Below are positions 1 to 11,339 of a stretch of DNA of 64,000 bases, in pieces; the stretch's first letter is position 1; every line of letters starts with the position of its first letter. Below the pieces are notes generated by a model. That model had not been told where the DNA came from, searched no databases, and saw only the letters and a list, made by a program, of their open reading frames with translations. Position numbers and translations under genes: made by a program. Origin of the DNA: Rhynchopus sp. YZ270_cl-10 (Eukaryota > Euglenozoa > Diplonemea > Diplonemida > Diplonemidae); NCBI GenBank assembly GCA_964035575.1, contig OZ037867.1:682001-746000 (forward strand), in the 5' to 3' direction.

Positions 1-6
1 TCATAT

Positions 7-648
7 CAGGGTAGTAGCTTGAAAGGTGCACTTTTCAAATGTTGCTGGTTTGCTGGTTTAGAAAAAAATTTTCCCCGGTTGAAAGCGGTCGTCGCGCGCT
101 TCGCGCGCGCCTCCCTGCCAACCACTGAGTGGAGAGGCAAAGGGTAAATTTTGCGAGACAACAAAGAAAATGGAATATAATCCTGTGTGTACGGCGCTTG
201 GTCTTGCACCTTCCACTAACTGTACAAAGTCAATACGTCTTCCAGAAGCAGGGGCTGTTGCAACGGTGGGTCATTTTGAAAAAATGGTCAACTTTTTGCA
301 GCTTTGGTCAAGTTGCATTTGCGGCTGCAAAATGCAAGGGGATTCCCTAAGACATAGTAAAGTAGTATTTTTTGCGGAGCAAAAAATTAATATAAAGTGG
401 CGCCGCAGGCGAAAAAAAAATTAGGGCATAGTGCAAAACATGCAGCTTTTTACACCACAGAGTCACTTAATGAACCCTTTTTAGGGGTTCGCTTACGTGT
501 GAGGCTTTCTTCTGTGAGTGGGAAAGTGGTGCGGGGGAGGCGAAAAACTGAATCCCGAATCCCACTTTTTTTTTTTATTTTTCCCCAAACCAGTAAACCA
601 GCTCGTTCTGGTTTTGAAACCAGCAAAAGTACCCAAGCTATTTCCCTG
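7..648. mobile_element. hAT-like non-autonomous element (MITE), 642 bp
   Basis: Terminal inverted repeats: left CAGGGTAGTAGCTTG, right (reverse complement) CAGGGAAATAGCTTG, both followed by a related ACTTTT...GCTGGTTT stretch. The 8 bases after the right end (649-656) are GGTCATAT. The window starts with TCATAT directly before the left end, so an 8-bp target duplication is visible for 6 of 8 bases with the other two outside the window. CAGGG termini with 8-bp duplications are the hAT signature. No transposase is encoded. Its interior (about 360-480) is the reverse complement of part of the element at 12464. Confidence 0.75.
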
Positions 649-795
649 GGTCATATATGACCGGCTTTTTCCTTAGCGTCAGCACTGCAGCAAAACAAAC
701 GCATGAAGCAGTGTACCATATGGTGCGGGCTGCCGAAAAGAAACTACGTTGGTAGTTAGCGACACTTCCTTTGCTAGGTTACAGTGGAAAAAAAG

Positions 796-826
796 GGGGT
801 AGAGCTCATCCTCGGGTGTCTACACA
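796..826 (+). repeat. Dispersed repeat, family B (partial)
   Basis: Family B: GTGGAG then TTCATCCTCGGGTGTCTACA or CACACTCTAGGGTGGCTACA, then CTAATACAACCAAGTTTTCA. This copy has AGAGCTCATCCTCGGGTGTC, then TACAC. Confidence 0.6.
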
Positions 827-989
827 AAGCTGGTACTAACCAATATTTCAAAGAAAGAGCGGGTATTTCACGTAGTTGACAAAAAAAAAAAAAAATTCAG
901 TAAACCAGCAATATTTGCAGCAAAAAAAAAAAAGGGAGTTGTTTTGTTCTCCAGCCACCCTGCTCACACTACCCACCAACCAACCCATC

Positions 990-1078
990 CAGGGGATTAC
1001 GCTCCACGTGTGTAACGTATGGATATCCATACGTGAATTGTTTTTGAAAAGGTGGAATCCATAGTTGCGTAATCCCTG
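990..1078. mobile_element. 89-bp hAT-like MITE with internal 20-bp palindrome
   Basis: Ends CAGGGGATTACGC and, reverse-complemented, CAGGGATTACGC. Flanked by a perfect 8-bp duplication AACCCATC at 982-989 and 1079-1086. The centre contains the perfect 20-bp palindrome at 1015-1034. Confidence 0.85.
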
Positions 1079-1567
1079 AACCCATCCAATACCAGAATTT
1101 TCGCAATATTCCACGAAGGAATTTCCCAGTCATCGATCTCTCTCACTCCATCACTCCATCACTCCATACAACAGGGACACAAAAAACAACCACACATACA
1201 AAAAGCCTATTCTCGGGCTTTTTTTTTCGTTTTTTTTTCCGTTTTTCTTTTTGTATTGACACACCGTTGTTCCCCCTCCCCTTTTTTTTCTATCAGGGGA
1301 AACTCATTTATTTGGGTTTACAAATACACACCAAACGTTGCCCTTAAGGTACAACAAGGGGGGGTTGGGGCAAGCGTTGTGGGTACCACACGACACAACA
1401 CAACACAGCTGAACTTTTTTTTTTTGGACTTGTCTTCTTCCTTACTTTCCCCTCCCCCCCCTCACCCCCCTCGCCTCCCCCCCTGAGGGGGGGCCCTCTC
1501 TATCTCTGCCTTTGTTGTTAAAATTCCAGGCTGTAGGCTGTAGGGCGTATTTGAAGTCAATTTTGTG
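1079..1567. other. Spacer upstream of the phosphatase
   Basis: C/T- and T-rich low complexity with C runs near 1450-1485; no gene or structured RNA seen. Confidence 0.6.
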
Positions 1568-2359
1568 ATGACTGAGGCGTATGATGGAGGGCATGAGTAC
1601 TGCGGTGTGAGCAAGGTGTTGGTCGAACCAGGCTCTCGAGATGACAACGATGAAATAGTTCGGATGATGGTTTCTCGCAAATTGGACCGCAAATGCGGTG
1701 CAAAACGCTTGGCTTTCAAATGCGATAAAGGCCTCCGAAGCTTAGAACCCGTTGAAAAGGCGAACAAAGAATTACCAAGAAAAGACAAAGATGAATCATT
1801 CGCAACGCAGGTCCTTCCTTGGTTGTTTCTTGGCGGTGCTGTAGATGCGAATAAAGAAGCCTGTATACGATCCCACAAGATCACCCACATTGTAAACATG
1901 ACGCAAGAAACCCCCGGGTTAATACAATATGATTTCGTTCAGTATTTGAATATCACCGTCAGAGACCACAGCGACGAGCCGATTGGGGATTTTTTTGGGG
2001 AGATTATTGAGTGGTTGGAAGAGGTGCGGAAGGCTCAGGGGGTAGCGTTGGTGCATTGTAAACAGGGTATTTCGAGGTCGGCTACTATAACTATTGCGTA
2101 TTTAATGCAAATATGCAAATTGCCATATCTTGTAGTGCATGAAGTAGTGCAGATAAAGCGACCAATAATCAATCCAAACCTAGGTTTTGTGGCAGCGCTC
2201 CAGCAGCACCAAAAAAATCTTGAAATCCCCCCGGACGTACCCATGCAATACGTCCGGCAAACCCTCTCGCAGTACCAGCTCACCGCGGAAGGAGAATCAG
2301 TTAGAACGCCATCCTCCCCTAGAACTGCACCGCCATTCTCATCAATTGGATTTTCCTAA
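1568..2359 (+). CDS. Dual-specificity protein phosphatase (DUSP), single exon
   Basis: A 263-residue uninterrupted reading frame from the first in-frame ATG to TAA. The second half is a DUSP catalytic domain. The signature HCKQGISRS (residues about 163-171) supplies the nucleophilic Cys164 and the phosphate-binding Arg170. The general acid is probably Asp133 in VRDHSDEP, about 30 residues upstream as usual. The AYLM motif follows the loop, as in MAP-kinase-phosphatase-like DUSPs. The family hydrolyses phosphate from Tyr and Thr/Ser, typically on kinases, in cytosol or nucleus; the substrate cannot be told here. The N-terminal ~70 residues are basic and unassigned, with no kinase-interacting rhodanese domain, so it is closer to a small atypical DUSP. 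A GTG lies directly before the chosen ATG but is not a plausible eukaryotic start. A CCAG acceptor-like site ends at 1529. Confidence 0.9.
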   Translation: MTEAYDGGHEYCGVSKVLVEPGSRDDNDEIVRMMVSRKLDRKCGAKRLAFKCDKGLRSLEPVEKANKELPRKDKDESFATQVLPWLFLGGAVDANKEACIRSHKITHIVNMTQETPGLIQYDFVQYLNITVRDHSDEPIGDFFGEIIEWLEEVRKAQGVALVHCKQGISRSATITIAYLMQICKLPYLVVHEVVQIKRPIINPNLGFVAALQQHQKNLEIPPDVPMQYVRQTLSQYQLTAEGESVRTPSSPRTAPPFSSIGFS

Positions 2360-2411
2360 AGGCTGGGGGGAAAAAAGGGGGGAGGGAGGGGAAAGAAAAA
2401 AAAAAAACTAC

Positions 2412-2483
2412 ATGGTGCTTTCGGAAGTCGGTCAACGACCTGTCGGCGACCTGTCAATATCGACCCCTCCCGGAGCACCACTA
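2412..2483 (+). repeat. Dispersed repeat, family H
   Basis: Begins GGTGCTTTCGGAAG and ends CCCGGAGCACC (inverted edges), with GACCTGTCAATATCGACCCC inside; matches 4978-5052. Confidence 0.7.
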
Positions 2484-2898
2484 CACTATTCGAGAGTCAC
2501 GCCATTTGTTTCAAAGTTTTTTTTTTCCAGGAGTGACGGATTTCTTGGGGGGAGGGGGAGGTAGGGGAATTTCCTTTTGGGGTGGTCTTTTCTTACTATA
2601 GGTCTAGACAAAAAGAAAGAGTATTTTGAACGTTTTTTTTTTCTTTTTTTCTTGCCTTATCTTTCTACTTCCCCACCCCCTCCAAAAAAAAAGTTGTGGT
2701 TGCAGTGTCTTTTTTTTTTTTCACCTCTGGGAATTTACACTAATTAAACGATGGTTTTTTTTTCAAGAAAGACGAAAAATCCCGAAGGGATCCTCAGCAG
2801 CCCCTTGACTGCTGTTTTTCGCCAGATAGTAGGTAGGGACGAGAAAAGGGAATCTCATTGGTCTTTAATTGGAAGCTGAGGCATTTGGCTACCTTAAG

Positions 2899-2936
<38 letters not shown>

Positions 2937-4115
2937 ACCACAACAAAATAGAATCGCTTTTAAAAAAAAAATGTAAGTTCTTGACAATTGGAATTAGAAA
3001 CGACAGCTGCTAGCTTTGTACCCTTTTTTTCCCCCCCACATAACACCATACTTCAATGGGGAAAAAAATTATTTCATTTCAGTGAATTGAAGGTATAATA
3101 GGGTGCAATAAAAAAGGCAATAGCTTTGCGGAGGTGGCAAAACGAAACGTTGGGGGTTTACGTTACTGTTCCTTGTATCCCCCCCACTGTGATTGACTGA
3201 GGAAGGCAGCGTGGGGTAGGTGCTCTCAATGTTGACTTTGGAACTACGTCGGCTGAGGGTGCGACGTAGGGATAATGTCACATTGCTGTATCACAATTTT
3301 TATTTTTTTTCGTTTTGAAAGACCTTTTTCAAAGGTGGTGGACAAAGCAGAATTTTCCAATTTTTTTTTTAGGTGACCGAATCTGAGATTCATCGCCAAA
3401 CTTTCTCTTTGTTTTTTTTTGCTTTTTGTCTCTCTGTCAAGCACTTCAGGAGGGTGATGGGTGGGTGTCGATTTTTTTTGTGCACCACCTTTCACCCAAC
3501 ACCTGGATGGTATTTGTGACGATTTTGTGCATTTTTTTTTTTTTTTTTCAAATCTGGATTTCTAAATGTCCCCATCTCTGCCCCCCTTCAGGAGTATGTG
3601 CCTGAAAAAAAAAAGCAGTTTAACCTCAAAAAGGTTTTTTAAAAAAGGTGATACGTTTATTCTAGAGTACACACCTCAGGTTTCGATAGTGGTGGATGTA
3701 TTGTGGTAATTATCCATAAGACTACATAATACACACCACAATACAACACCAATTGTTTGACACCTGCAACATAGTTAAAAGAAAGGGGATTTTATAAAGG
3801 AGTATCCTCCAAAGGCTCATATAGGTAATGTAGTGTTACCTTTGGGACGCGAATAAGTAACAGAAAATTTGTTTCTTTTACTTCTTCTAAAAAAACCCTA
3901 TGGTGAACGCTTTCGCAGGGCTGTTGAATCCTTTCAGGAGTGTTCTCACTTTTCAAAATGGTTTCTTTGTTTGAAAAATTGATACAAAGGTGTCAATCCT
4001 ACCCTTTGTGTGATTTTTGTGATTTTTTTTGGATTCAGGTAGGTTCATAATACAGTGTTTTTCTTTCTTTTTTGTACAGAACCCTTTTTTCTTTTCATAA
4101 CAACATCTTTTTAGT

Positions 4116-4326
4116 TGCCATTACTAAAAAGATTGGAGACAGCGCTTTTTTTTTGGACAAACAAAAAAACGGAAATCAAAAAAGTATGATTTTGTAATTG
4201 TCTGGTTGATTCACTTTGATTCACTTTGATTCACTCACCACACACCAATACTAAGATGCAGTTTCACACTTTTTCCATTTTGTTTCGCCCGACTTTGAGC
4301 GCACTGGTAAAGACCCGATATTTTCT
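4116..4326 (+). repeat. Dispersed ~200-bp repeat, family I
   Basis: Shares with 62748-62930, in order: CTAAAAAGATTGGAG, AGCGC, ACAAAAAAACGGA, CTTTGAGCGCAC and AAAGACCCGAT.TTTTT. Confidence 0.75.
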
Positions 4327-4977
4327 TTTCTTTGCGCATATTGCATAATCTGTCGATATTGCACAAAGGAGGGTCTGTTCCCATATTTTTTTTTGCCCAT
4401 TTTTTGTCAGGTTTATTATTTGTGGAGGTTTTTTTTTCCCTCTCTTTTGGATGGGTGACTGAGCAATCGTTTAGGTTCATCTTACCAAAAAAAACATACT
4501 TCCCTTATGGTGTAATATAAAGAAACAAAAAATTTACTGTCAACGACACACAAAAAAAAAAAAACGTCAATGATGTTCCCTGGAGAGAGGGGGAAAAAAT
4601 GGAGAAAAAAGAGAGTATTTATCTGGTTCTGTCAGTATTATGTTTAGTTTTCCCCTTATTCCCCTTCCCTTTTTTTTCTCAAGTAAAGTTGTAGAGGATT
4701 TTTTTTTTTTTGCCTTCAAAAATGCGGAAGAGAGAAATTACCCTTTTTTTCCAACATTCCAGCTGGTCTCGCAAAAAAAAAAAAAAAAAATGTTAGGGCA
4801 GCTAGAAGCAAAAAAACAATGTGCCACCAGTGCTAGTAACAAGTAAAACAGTGATTGTGGATACAACAAAAAAAAACACCCTTCCCTCTGGTAACGATGT
4901 CATGGTTGAGTCTGATGTATTTTTTCTTTACGATTAGGATATGTCAAAGGATATTTGGCATTTTGTTGTTTATGTGT

Positions 4978-5052
4978 TCTGGTGTTCCTGAAACCCCCTA
5001 TCAAACCTCTGTCAAGGACATGTCAATATAGGCCCCCCTCCGGAACACCATC
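4978..5052 (+). repeat. Dispersed repeat, family H
   Basis: Begins CTGGTGTTCCTGAAAC and ends CTCCGGAACACC, with GACATGTCAATATAGGCCCC inside. Confidence 0.7.
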
Positions 5053-5140
5053 TTCGGATGAGTAAAAAAACAAATACAGCAGAATTGAGCGAAATACGCA
5101 TGTCACCGTTACATTCACCTTCCCACCTCTTTTTCTTTTT

Positions 5141-5187
5141 AAGGTGGCTAAGCTGGCTTAGGATCATCTTAAAAAACTTTTCTTTTT
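5141..5187 (+). repeat. Dispersed repeat, family A
   Basis: Family A: an imperfect foldback AAGGTGACTAAGC...GGCTTAGGATCATCTT followed by a tail ATAAACTTTTCTTTT. This copy has AAGGTGGCTAAGC and the full tail. Confidence 0.75.
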
Positions 5188-6607
5188 TCATTCTGTTTAA
5201 GTGGGGTTTTTATATGACAATTACAACCCCCACTCATTCCCTTCCGTGCAAAGGAGGGCTGTACACAAAAGGAGAGTATTGTTCTGTAAAGACTTGGTCT
5301 TTATGTATTATGAATGGTAAATTATCACAATACAGTAACCACTATGGGGCAGGAACATAGTTGCATACGGTTTTCTTTAACTTTTCTTTCTTTTTTTTGG
5401 GGGGCAAGTCAAGTCCCCCCGCGCTGGTTTCTCACAGACTCTCTTTTCTGACAATGTGTTCATCTACAAAGGCTCATTTCCCCCTCCCAACCCCTAAGTT
5501 TTTTCTCCGTTTGTTATAAAAAAAAGTGACGCTCCTGTGCGAGAGGTCGGGCAAGCTAGGTTTTAAAAAAAAGTGGACAAAAAAAAAAAAATGTGATGTT
5601 TTGCTCCACGACACTGTTCTTTGCTGAACCAATTGTAATTTTATTTTGTTTTCCCCCCTCCCTCAAAAGTACACAACAACACTAGCAGTGTTTCACCTGA
5701 TTTTTTTTTTTTTCAAAAAAAAAAAATTCCTTTTGCGATATTTTAAGGGATGCGTGCAGAGGTGCATTTCATCTTAGATATTTTTCTTCTTCTTCTTATG
5801 GGTGCCAATGACACAACAGAGGATGGTCCCCGTTAACGGGTTAACGCGGGGGGGGTTAGGTTTTGTACAAGCGAACAGATGGTAGCAGGCATTTTCTTTA
5901 CCCAGTAATGTCAGGTGCTATCCTGTTCGATGAACAACTACACCGTCGCAACGACCTCATCGCCCCCTTATCGGGGTGCCATCATGGGAGCATGTGTCTG
6001 AGGTGCGTGTATGATTGTGCGACAAATAACCGGATTTTCCTCAGGTACAGCACCTACGGGGGCTTATAAGTGACCCAGATTTGGAAGTCTCACTTTCCCC
6101 CCAAGGGAAAGCCTGTTCCGCGCTGGTTGTAGTTCTCGAGATGATTTTCTTTGCTTTTTAATTGGCCCAAAAGTTTTGGCCCAACAGTATTTTTTTTAAA
6201 AAGTGTGCGTGGCAACAAAAAAATAATCTACACGACAAAGAAATTCACACCCAACGGTCACATTAATTTTTGACCTTCAAAAAAAGCCACCACTTTTTTT
6301 AGTTTCCCCCCTAGAATTTTTTTTCCCCCCCTTAGTTCTCCCCTGGGTTTTCTCCCTCTTTTTACCCCCCCTCCTTTTGAACTTGACCAAAGTGTATATG
6401 ATATCTAGTAGGCCCAGAGCAGCTCTAAAGTGATCAATATCGTCTTTTTTTTTAGTAGTCAGATGTGTGTGTGTACGTGAGGCATTTTCATCTTTCGACT
6501 TTTTTTTATTTCTCACAGTGCCTGCGTCCCAGAGGCGTTTGCACTGTCAAAATTCACCTTTTTTTTTCTCTACCCTTTCAGAAATAGTAACTCTGATAAG
6601 AGTAAAA

Positions 6608-6653
6608 GTGGAGTTCATCCTCGGGTGTCTACACTGATACAACCAAGTTTTCG
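6608..6653 (+). repeat. Dispersed repeat, family B1
   Basis: GTGGAGTTCATCCTCGGGTG, TCTACACTGATACAACC, AAGTTTTC. Confidence 0.8.
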
Positions 6654-7935
6654 AAGGGGGTATTCTTTTCGTTGATTGCACCTACCCTTTCAGAAAATAA
6701 ATGTACCCTGCCATCCAACAGAGATGAACCAGCAATACTTCTTTTTCTTCTTCTTCTTAGGTATATCACACCAAATGAATGTGGGATTTACTTATAGTAT
6801 TGATCCACACAGTGTTCACCTTCCAGCAACGATGCTTGAGGCGAAAAGTGTGCTGTTTGCAACGAAAGGGAGAGAGAGGTGTGATGGAGGAATGTACTCC
6901 CTCTTCCAATCTGTGCAAGGGGGGAGTGGGTGGGGGGGGTATTTTTCTACAGTGTCGTCTTGCCTTTGCGGCTCTCTCATTAAAAAAAAGTTCCCCGATT
7001 CCTAGCCAATTTTTTTTAAAGAAAACTGAACAAAAAAAAAAAGCTAAAGTTTAGCGAAGTGCGTTCTATTTTTGTCACTGATGCAAAAAAAAAAAAAAGT
7101 AAACACACAAAACTACACGCAAAATGGTTTTGCAAATTGCAACAAAAATAATAAACATACTGTACAACAGATGCCTTTTTTTTATGTACCTCATCCCCAA
7201 AATATTGAGCTGCAGATCACTAGTTTCCTGTCTATTTCTTTTTTTCCTCCCTTTGGAAAAAATAAATCGTGTGTGGCAACATAAATTACTCGCTCCACGC
7301 CCATTTTTTTTACATGACACAGTCCTTCAAAATACCAAAGGTTACTTTTTGCTTCTTTTTTTTTTGGGGGGGGGGAGAGTTTTTCTTTACGGACTGTGCT
7401 ATATTGTTATAAACATTTTGTTGGAATAGTGTACCACCTGTCAGCGTGGGTACAGGTCTGTACCCGGTGTTCTGGTCACGTACCAAGGCTTCGCCAAAGC
7501 CCTCTCGCGACAGTGTACTACCACGGTACACTGTTCTAAGAGGTGCTTTTGTACTTCAAGTGCATGTATCTAGTATCTGGACGCATATTTGTCACGCCTA
7601 AGTTGCCAATTTTCCAAAAAAGGGTTTTCTGTATCAACTTCACTTTTAGTTTTTCTTCTTGTTCCTCCACCACTTCCGTCTTTGCCACTCACTTACACTA
7701 AAACTTGTGAGAGACAAATATGTGTTTTTTCATGTATAATAAAATGTCGAATTTTACCCAAGGTTGTGAGTGGGAAGAGGCGAAGTTATTTTTGAGCAGA
7801 TTATATTGTTTGAGTTCAGGGTTGGGGGTCGGGGGGGTGGACAATTTTTTTTTTAGTTCTGTAAAATTTGATTTTTTTTGATAAAAATGTGTAGCGGTGA
7901 GGTTTCTACATCTCTTCAAGTTATTTTTATTCAGT

Positions 7936-7988
7936 GTCTTCGTCCGCCGATGAACGGTGAGGCGTTTGCGCTTTCAACTTCTCTTTTA
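7936..7988 (+). repeat. Dispersed repeat, family D
   Basis: Family D: TGCGTCCGCCGATGAACGGT, GAGGCGTTTGCACT, TTCAACTTCTCTTTT; arms TGCGTCCGCC and GGCGTTTGCA are an imperfect inverted repeat. Here TTCGTCCGCCGATGAACGGT and the rest near consensus. Confidence 0.85.
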
Positions 7989-8079
7989 TTCTCTTCTACT
8001 TCCCTCCCTTCCGCTTCTTTCCTTTCCCACCCTCTTTTTACTTATGCCATTCTTTGTTCTGTTGGAAGCGAAAGTGGGT

Positions 8080-8252
8080 TGCAAAAAATAAAATAAAACA
8101 AAAATACAAACAAAAACAACAAAAAACAATACAAAAATACAAAAAAAAAAACAAATGAAAAAAAACAAAAAAAACACAAAAAAACACACACAAAAAAAAT
8201 ACGCAAAAACAAAAAAAAACAAAAAAAAAAACACAAAGAAAAAAACAAAATA
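8080..8252 (+). repeat. A-rich low-complexity tract
   Basis: About 170 bp of A with scattered C and T (AAAACAAAAATAC type). No coding content; open frames on the minus strand are poly-Phe artefacts. Confidence 0.9.
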
Positions 8253-8321
8253 GCGCAGTATCACTTTTGTTGTGTCAAGCAGTTTTCGGGGTCTTAGTCG
8301 GGAGACATGGCACAATTTGGT

Positions 8322-8463
8322 TCTTCCCCTTTTCGCACGGCAACACACACAACACCACTGGGAGACATGATGACACAATCAGCTACTATCTGGACATCGC
8401 CCCTATACCTATACGATGCCTTCACGGGTGCGTGGTAAAGAACCGTCCACACCTGACTCTCCT
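8322..8463 (+). repeat. ~140-bp direct repeat, copy 1
   Basis: From the ACACCACTGGGAGACATGAT region to CCACACCTGACTCTCCT it is identical to 8955-9094; the first ~30 bases are slightly diverged. The 490 bp between the copies is GC-richer than the surrounding spacer but has no recognisable gene. Confidence 0.9.
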
Positions 8464-8954
8464 TGCAAGGATTCCTGCCTGCACAGCCAAGGTACACCAG
8501 CCTGCCGGTTGTGGACATCACCGAGACAGGTCAATGACCAGGGCCAGATTGGCATCCCTTTTATTCCCCCCTCCTGGCACCGTGTGAGAGAGCTGCTGCG
8601 GATGATGACCAACAACAGAACCACAAAAGGCATTCCTCATTTCTGATAGCGGGGTGATGCCTGCTTCATGAGATGTATGGCACACAGCCACATGGCTGTA
8701 GTCTGACACACGCACTCTCTCCACAACACAAGAACCAGACCACATCACATCCAAACAACGACCTGCAGCAGAAGGGCATGTGCGCCTGTTGTGTGGCGCC
8801 CGTGTTCTCATTACTGTTAGGGAGATCCTGTGCATCCTCCAGAAGAGAAACCACACCGATCCAATGATTAAAACACATACTTGACATTAATAACACTCTG
8901 ATTCGTTTCGGCGGTCTGAAGTATAGATTTTATCCGCGCTTCTGAGGTTTGCTC

Positions 8955-9094
8955 CTTTCCCTTTTCACACCACAACACGCACAACACCACTGGGAGACAT
9001 GATGACACAATCAGCTACTATCTGGACATCGCCCCTATACCTATACGATGCCTTCACGGGTGCGTGGTAAAGAACCGTCCACACCTGACTCTCC
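8955..9094 (+). repeat. ~140-bp direct repeat, copy 2
   Basis: Second copy, ending ~100 bp before the CBL start codon, so it may belong to that gene's upstream control or leader region. Confidence 0.9.
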
Positions 9095-9125
9095 TCCTCT
9101 CGCTCCACAGAAGGGCACACTGCCT

Positions 9126-9184
9126 CTGGCATCTCCTCTCCTCCCCCCCCCCCCCCACCACCCCTCCTTTTCACACCACACCAG
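9126..9184 (+). promoter_or_regulatory. Candidate trans-splice (or 5'-UTR) acceptor of CBL
   Basis: Long C/T tract then CACCAG, 13 nt before the ATG. Confidence 0.5.
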
Positions 9185-9197
9185 AAAACACGCCAAA

Positions 9198-11339
9198 ATG
9201 GGTAAGAGCGATGCAGAGTGGGCAGCAGAGGTGTCTGTACTGAACGAGAAGGTGGTGGCTCTGGAGCGTGAGAAGCGCGAGATCTCTAGCGAACGAGACC
9301 GGCTGGAGTACCGATCGATTGAGCTGCAGAAGCTGCTGGAGGACATTGGGCGGCGACAGGGTGGGGTGAATGAGTACAGCATCGAGGACCACCTTGCGCC
9401 TGAGTCCTCGCTGTATGCGGCAACGATTGAGGTGGACCAGTCGGGCAACCAAGCGGAGCCTGCCAACTTCGAGAAGCCCAATGCAGAGAACCCACAGGAC
9501 TACGACAGCTCGACAACGTGCACGTACCCCGACAGGCCACACTTCGACAAGGCGCCCGCACCCCTCCACCCCGCCACGCAGGTCGTCATCTTCGACGGTT
9601 GCCCCAACGACCCATACCACCCCTCCTCCATGCCCATCTACCAGACCGCCACCTTCGTCCAGCCCTCCATCTCCGAGTTCGGCCCGTACGACTACACACG
9701 GTCGGGTAACCCCACAAGAACCGCACTGGAGGTGCTCATCGCAAAGCTTGAAGCAGCGCACAGTGCGTTCGCCTTCTCAACAGGTATGCTCAGTTTGTGT
9801 TTTCTGAAGATTTTTTTTTTGTCCAATGGTGGGTTAAGGGGATTGTTAGAGTTGGGGTAGTGGTTTCTGTGTCTTTGCTTTTATTCCTACGTTTGCTTTA
9901 AAGGAGAAATAGCATTTTCTTTTTAAATCTACTCAATTTCAGGAATGGCGTCGCTGACCGCGATAACGCAGATGTTCGACCGTGGTGACGAGATCATTGC
10001 CTGCTCGGATCTGTACGGAGGCATGTACCGTCTGCTGACTAAGGTCTGCACTCGCTTCGGTGTTGAGCTGAACTTCATTGACACAACCGATCTGAACGAG
10101 ATTGTTGCTGCGATCAGGAAGGGCAAGACGAAGCTGGTGCATATTGAAAGCCCGTCGAACCCGTTGATGCGCATCACGGATCTGAAGGAGCTGTGCAAGA
10201 TCGCGCATGAGAACGGTGCATTGGTGTCTGTGGACTCCACGATGATGAGCCCTTACCTGTGGCAGCCGCTTACCCTTGGGGCAGACATTGTGATGCACTC
10301 TGGGACGAAGTTCTTGAACGGGCACAGCGACACGATGTGTGGTGTGGTGTGTGTCAAGGACGCAGAGCTGGCACAGCGGGTGTCGTTCTTGCAGAACGCA
10401 GAGGGGTCGGCACTGGCGCCATTTGACTCGTGGTTGGTGCTAAGGGGGCTGAAGACGCTTGCGGTGCGTGTGGAGCGCCAGCAGTACAATGCAGAGAAGA
10501 TTGCGAGCTTCCTCTCCAGCGTGGAGTGCGTCACCAAGCTGCACTACGCAGGCATGAAGCCCGGTGAGACAGGCATCTCCCCCGTGAGTTCAACCCAGGA
10601 GAGCTATGAACTGCACTGCAAGCAGGCACGTGGCGGTGGTTCCGTCCTCTCGTTTGAGACCGGCGACGTCAAGCTCAGCAACAGAATCGTCGATGCCTGC
10701 AAAATCTTCAAAATTACCGTCTCCTTCGGAAGCTGCAACTCGCTGGTTGAGATGCCATGTCTGCTCAGCCATGCGTCTATTCCTGCCGAAGAAAGGTATA
10801 CCAATCATTTCACCCTTACTACAAATAGCTATTTTCTTTTCCATCCAAGCCAACTGCTTGCCCCTCTACTCTACACTTAAGAATGTAACTCATCACATTC
10901 CAAACAAAACACAACAACAGAACGCTGCCAGCCGACCTGATCCGTTTATCCGTAGGTATTGAGGACGTCAATGACCTGCTCTATGATCTCAGCAGGGCCT
11001 TCAAGTACGCCACCTCTGGCGCAAAGGACGTTCGTGCCCAGGTATGCTCTCTTTTCAGGTACCGGCATAACGTTACCAAAAATGAAAATGTTTAAATCCC
11101 CTATTGAATACCTTCAGCGCTTCGGGCATTTTAACACCTTTCTAGGTGAAGCACAGAGAGGCTTAGGTTCATCTTCTGAGCTTTTCTTTTCTTTTGATCC
11201 ACACCAAGGTACATTGCCCCGAGGGCTTTGCACTCCAAGATTCATTTGAAATTACTATTTACCGGTCCTACTTAGCAATACATCGTTTACACAGATCGAA
11301 CGCGATATGAAGAAGCAAGAACAGCTGGCACATAAGTGA
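9198..11339 (+). CDS. CBL: Cystathionine beta-lyase (PLP enzyme, plant/bacterial type), 4 exons
   Basis: Exons 9198-9783, 9943-10795, 10921-11041 and 11295-11339 join in frame to 534 residues; all junctions are GT-AG and agree with protein homology. From about residue 125 the protein follows plant/bacterial cystathionine beta-lyase closely (PIYQTATF, YDYTRSGNPTR, FLQNAEGSALAPFDSW, MPCLLSHASIPAEER, LSVGIEDV). This enzyme cleaves cystathionine to homocysteine, pyruvate and ammonia in methionine synthesis. The PLP lysine is Lys318 in HSGTKFLNGHSD. Cystathionine gamma-synthase or gamma-lyase are related alternatives but the YDYTRSGNPTR to VSFG/MPC context favours beta-lyase. Odd: the first ~55 residues are a charged, heptad-like coiled coil (ALEREKREISSERDRLEYR) and the next ~70 are unassigned, unlike a normal transit peptide. 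Intron 3 (11042-11294) carries an A-family repeat. The start is the first ATG after a pyrimidine tract and CCAG. Confidence 0.93.
11143..11196 (+). repeat. Dispersed repeat, family A (in CBL intron 3)
   Basis: Reads AGGTGAAGCACAGAGAGG, CTTAGGTTCATCTTC and a T/C-rich tail; lies wholly in an intron. Confidence 0.75.

Larger units (their letters stand above)
2360..9197. other. 6.8-kb gene-poor spacer
   Basis: Mostly A/T-rich DNA broken by homopolymer runs, with the repeats listed separately. 2620-4100 and 5200-6500 hold nothing recognisable. A 68-codon open frame at 5863-6069 has no similarity I can name. The 8464-8950 block is GC-richer but non-coding as far as I can tell. Confidence 0.6.

Noticed and set aside
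5863-6069. 68-codon frame
   Set aside because: No similarity or neighbouring splice structure that I can recognise.
8042-8378. Minus-strand frames rich in Phe
   Set aside because: Low-complexity A-rich tract; no other coding signal.
8409-8856. Overlapping open frames of 70-110 codons between the 140-bp repeats
   Set aside because: Several conflicting frames on both strands, no recognisable motif; kept only as an unexplained GC-rich block.
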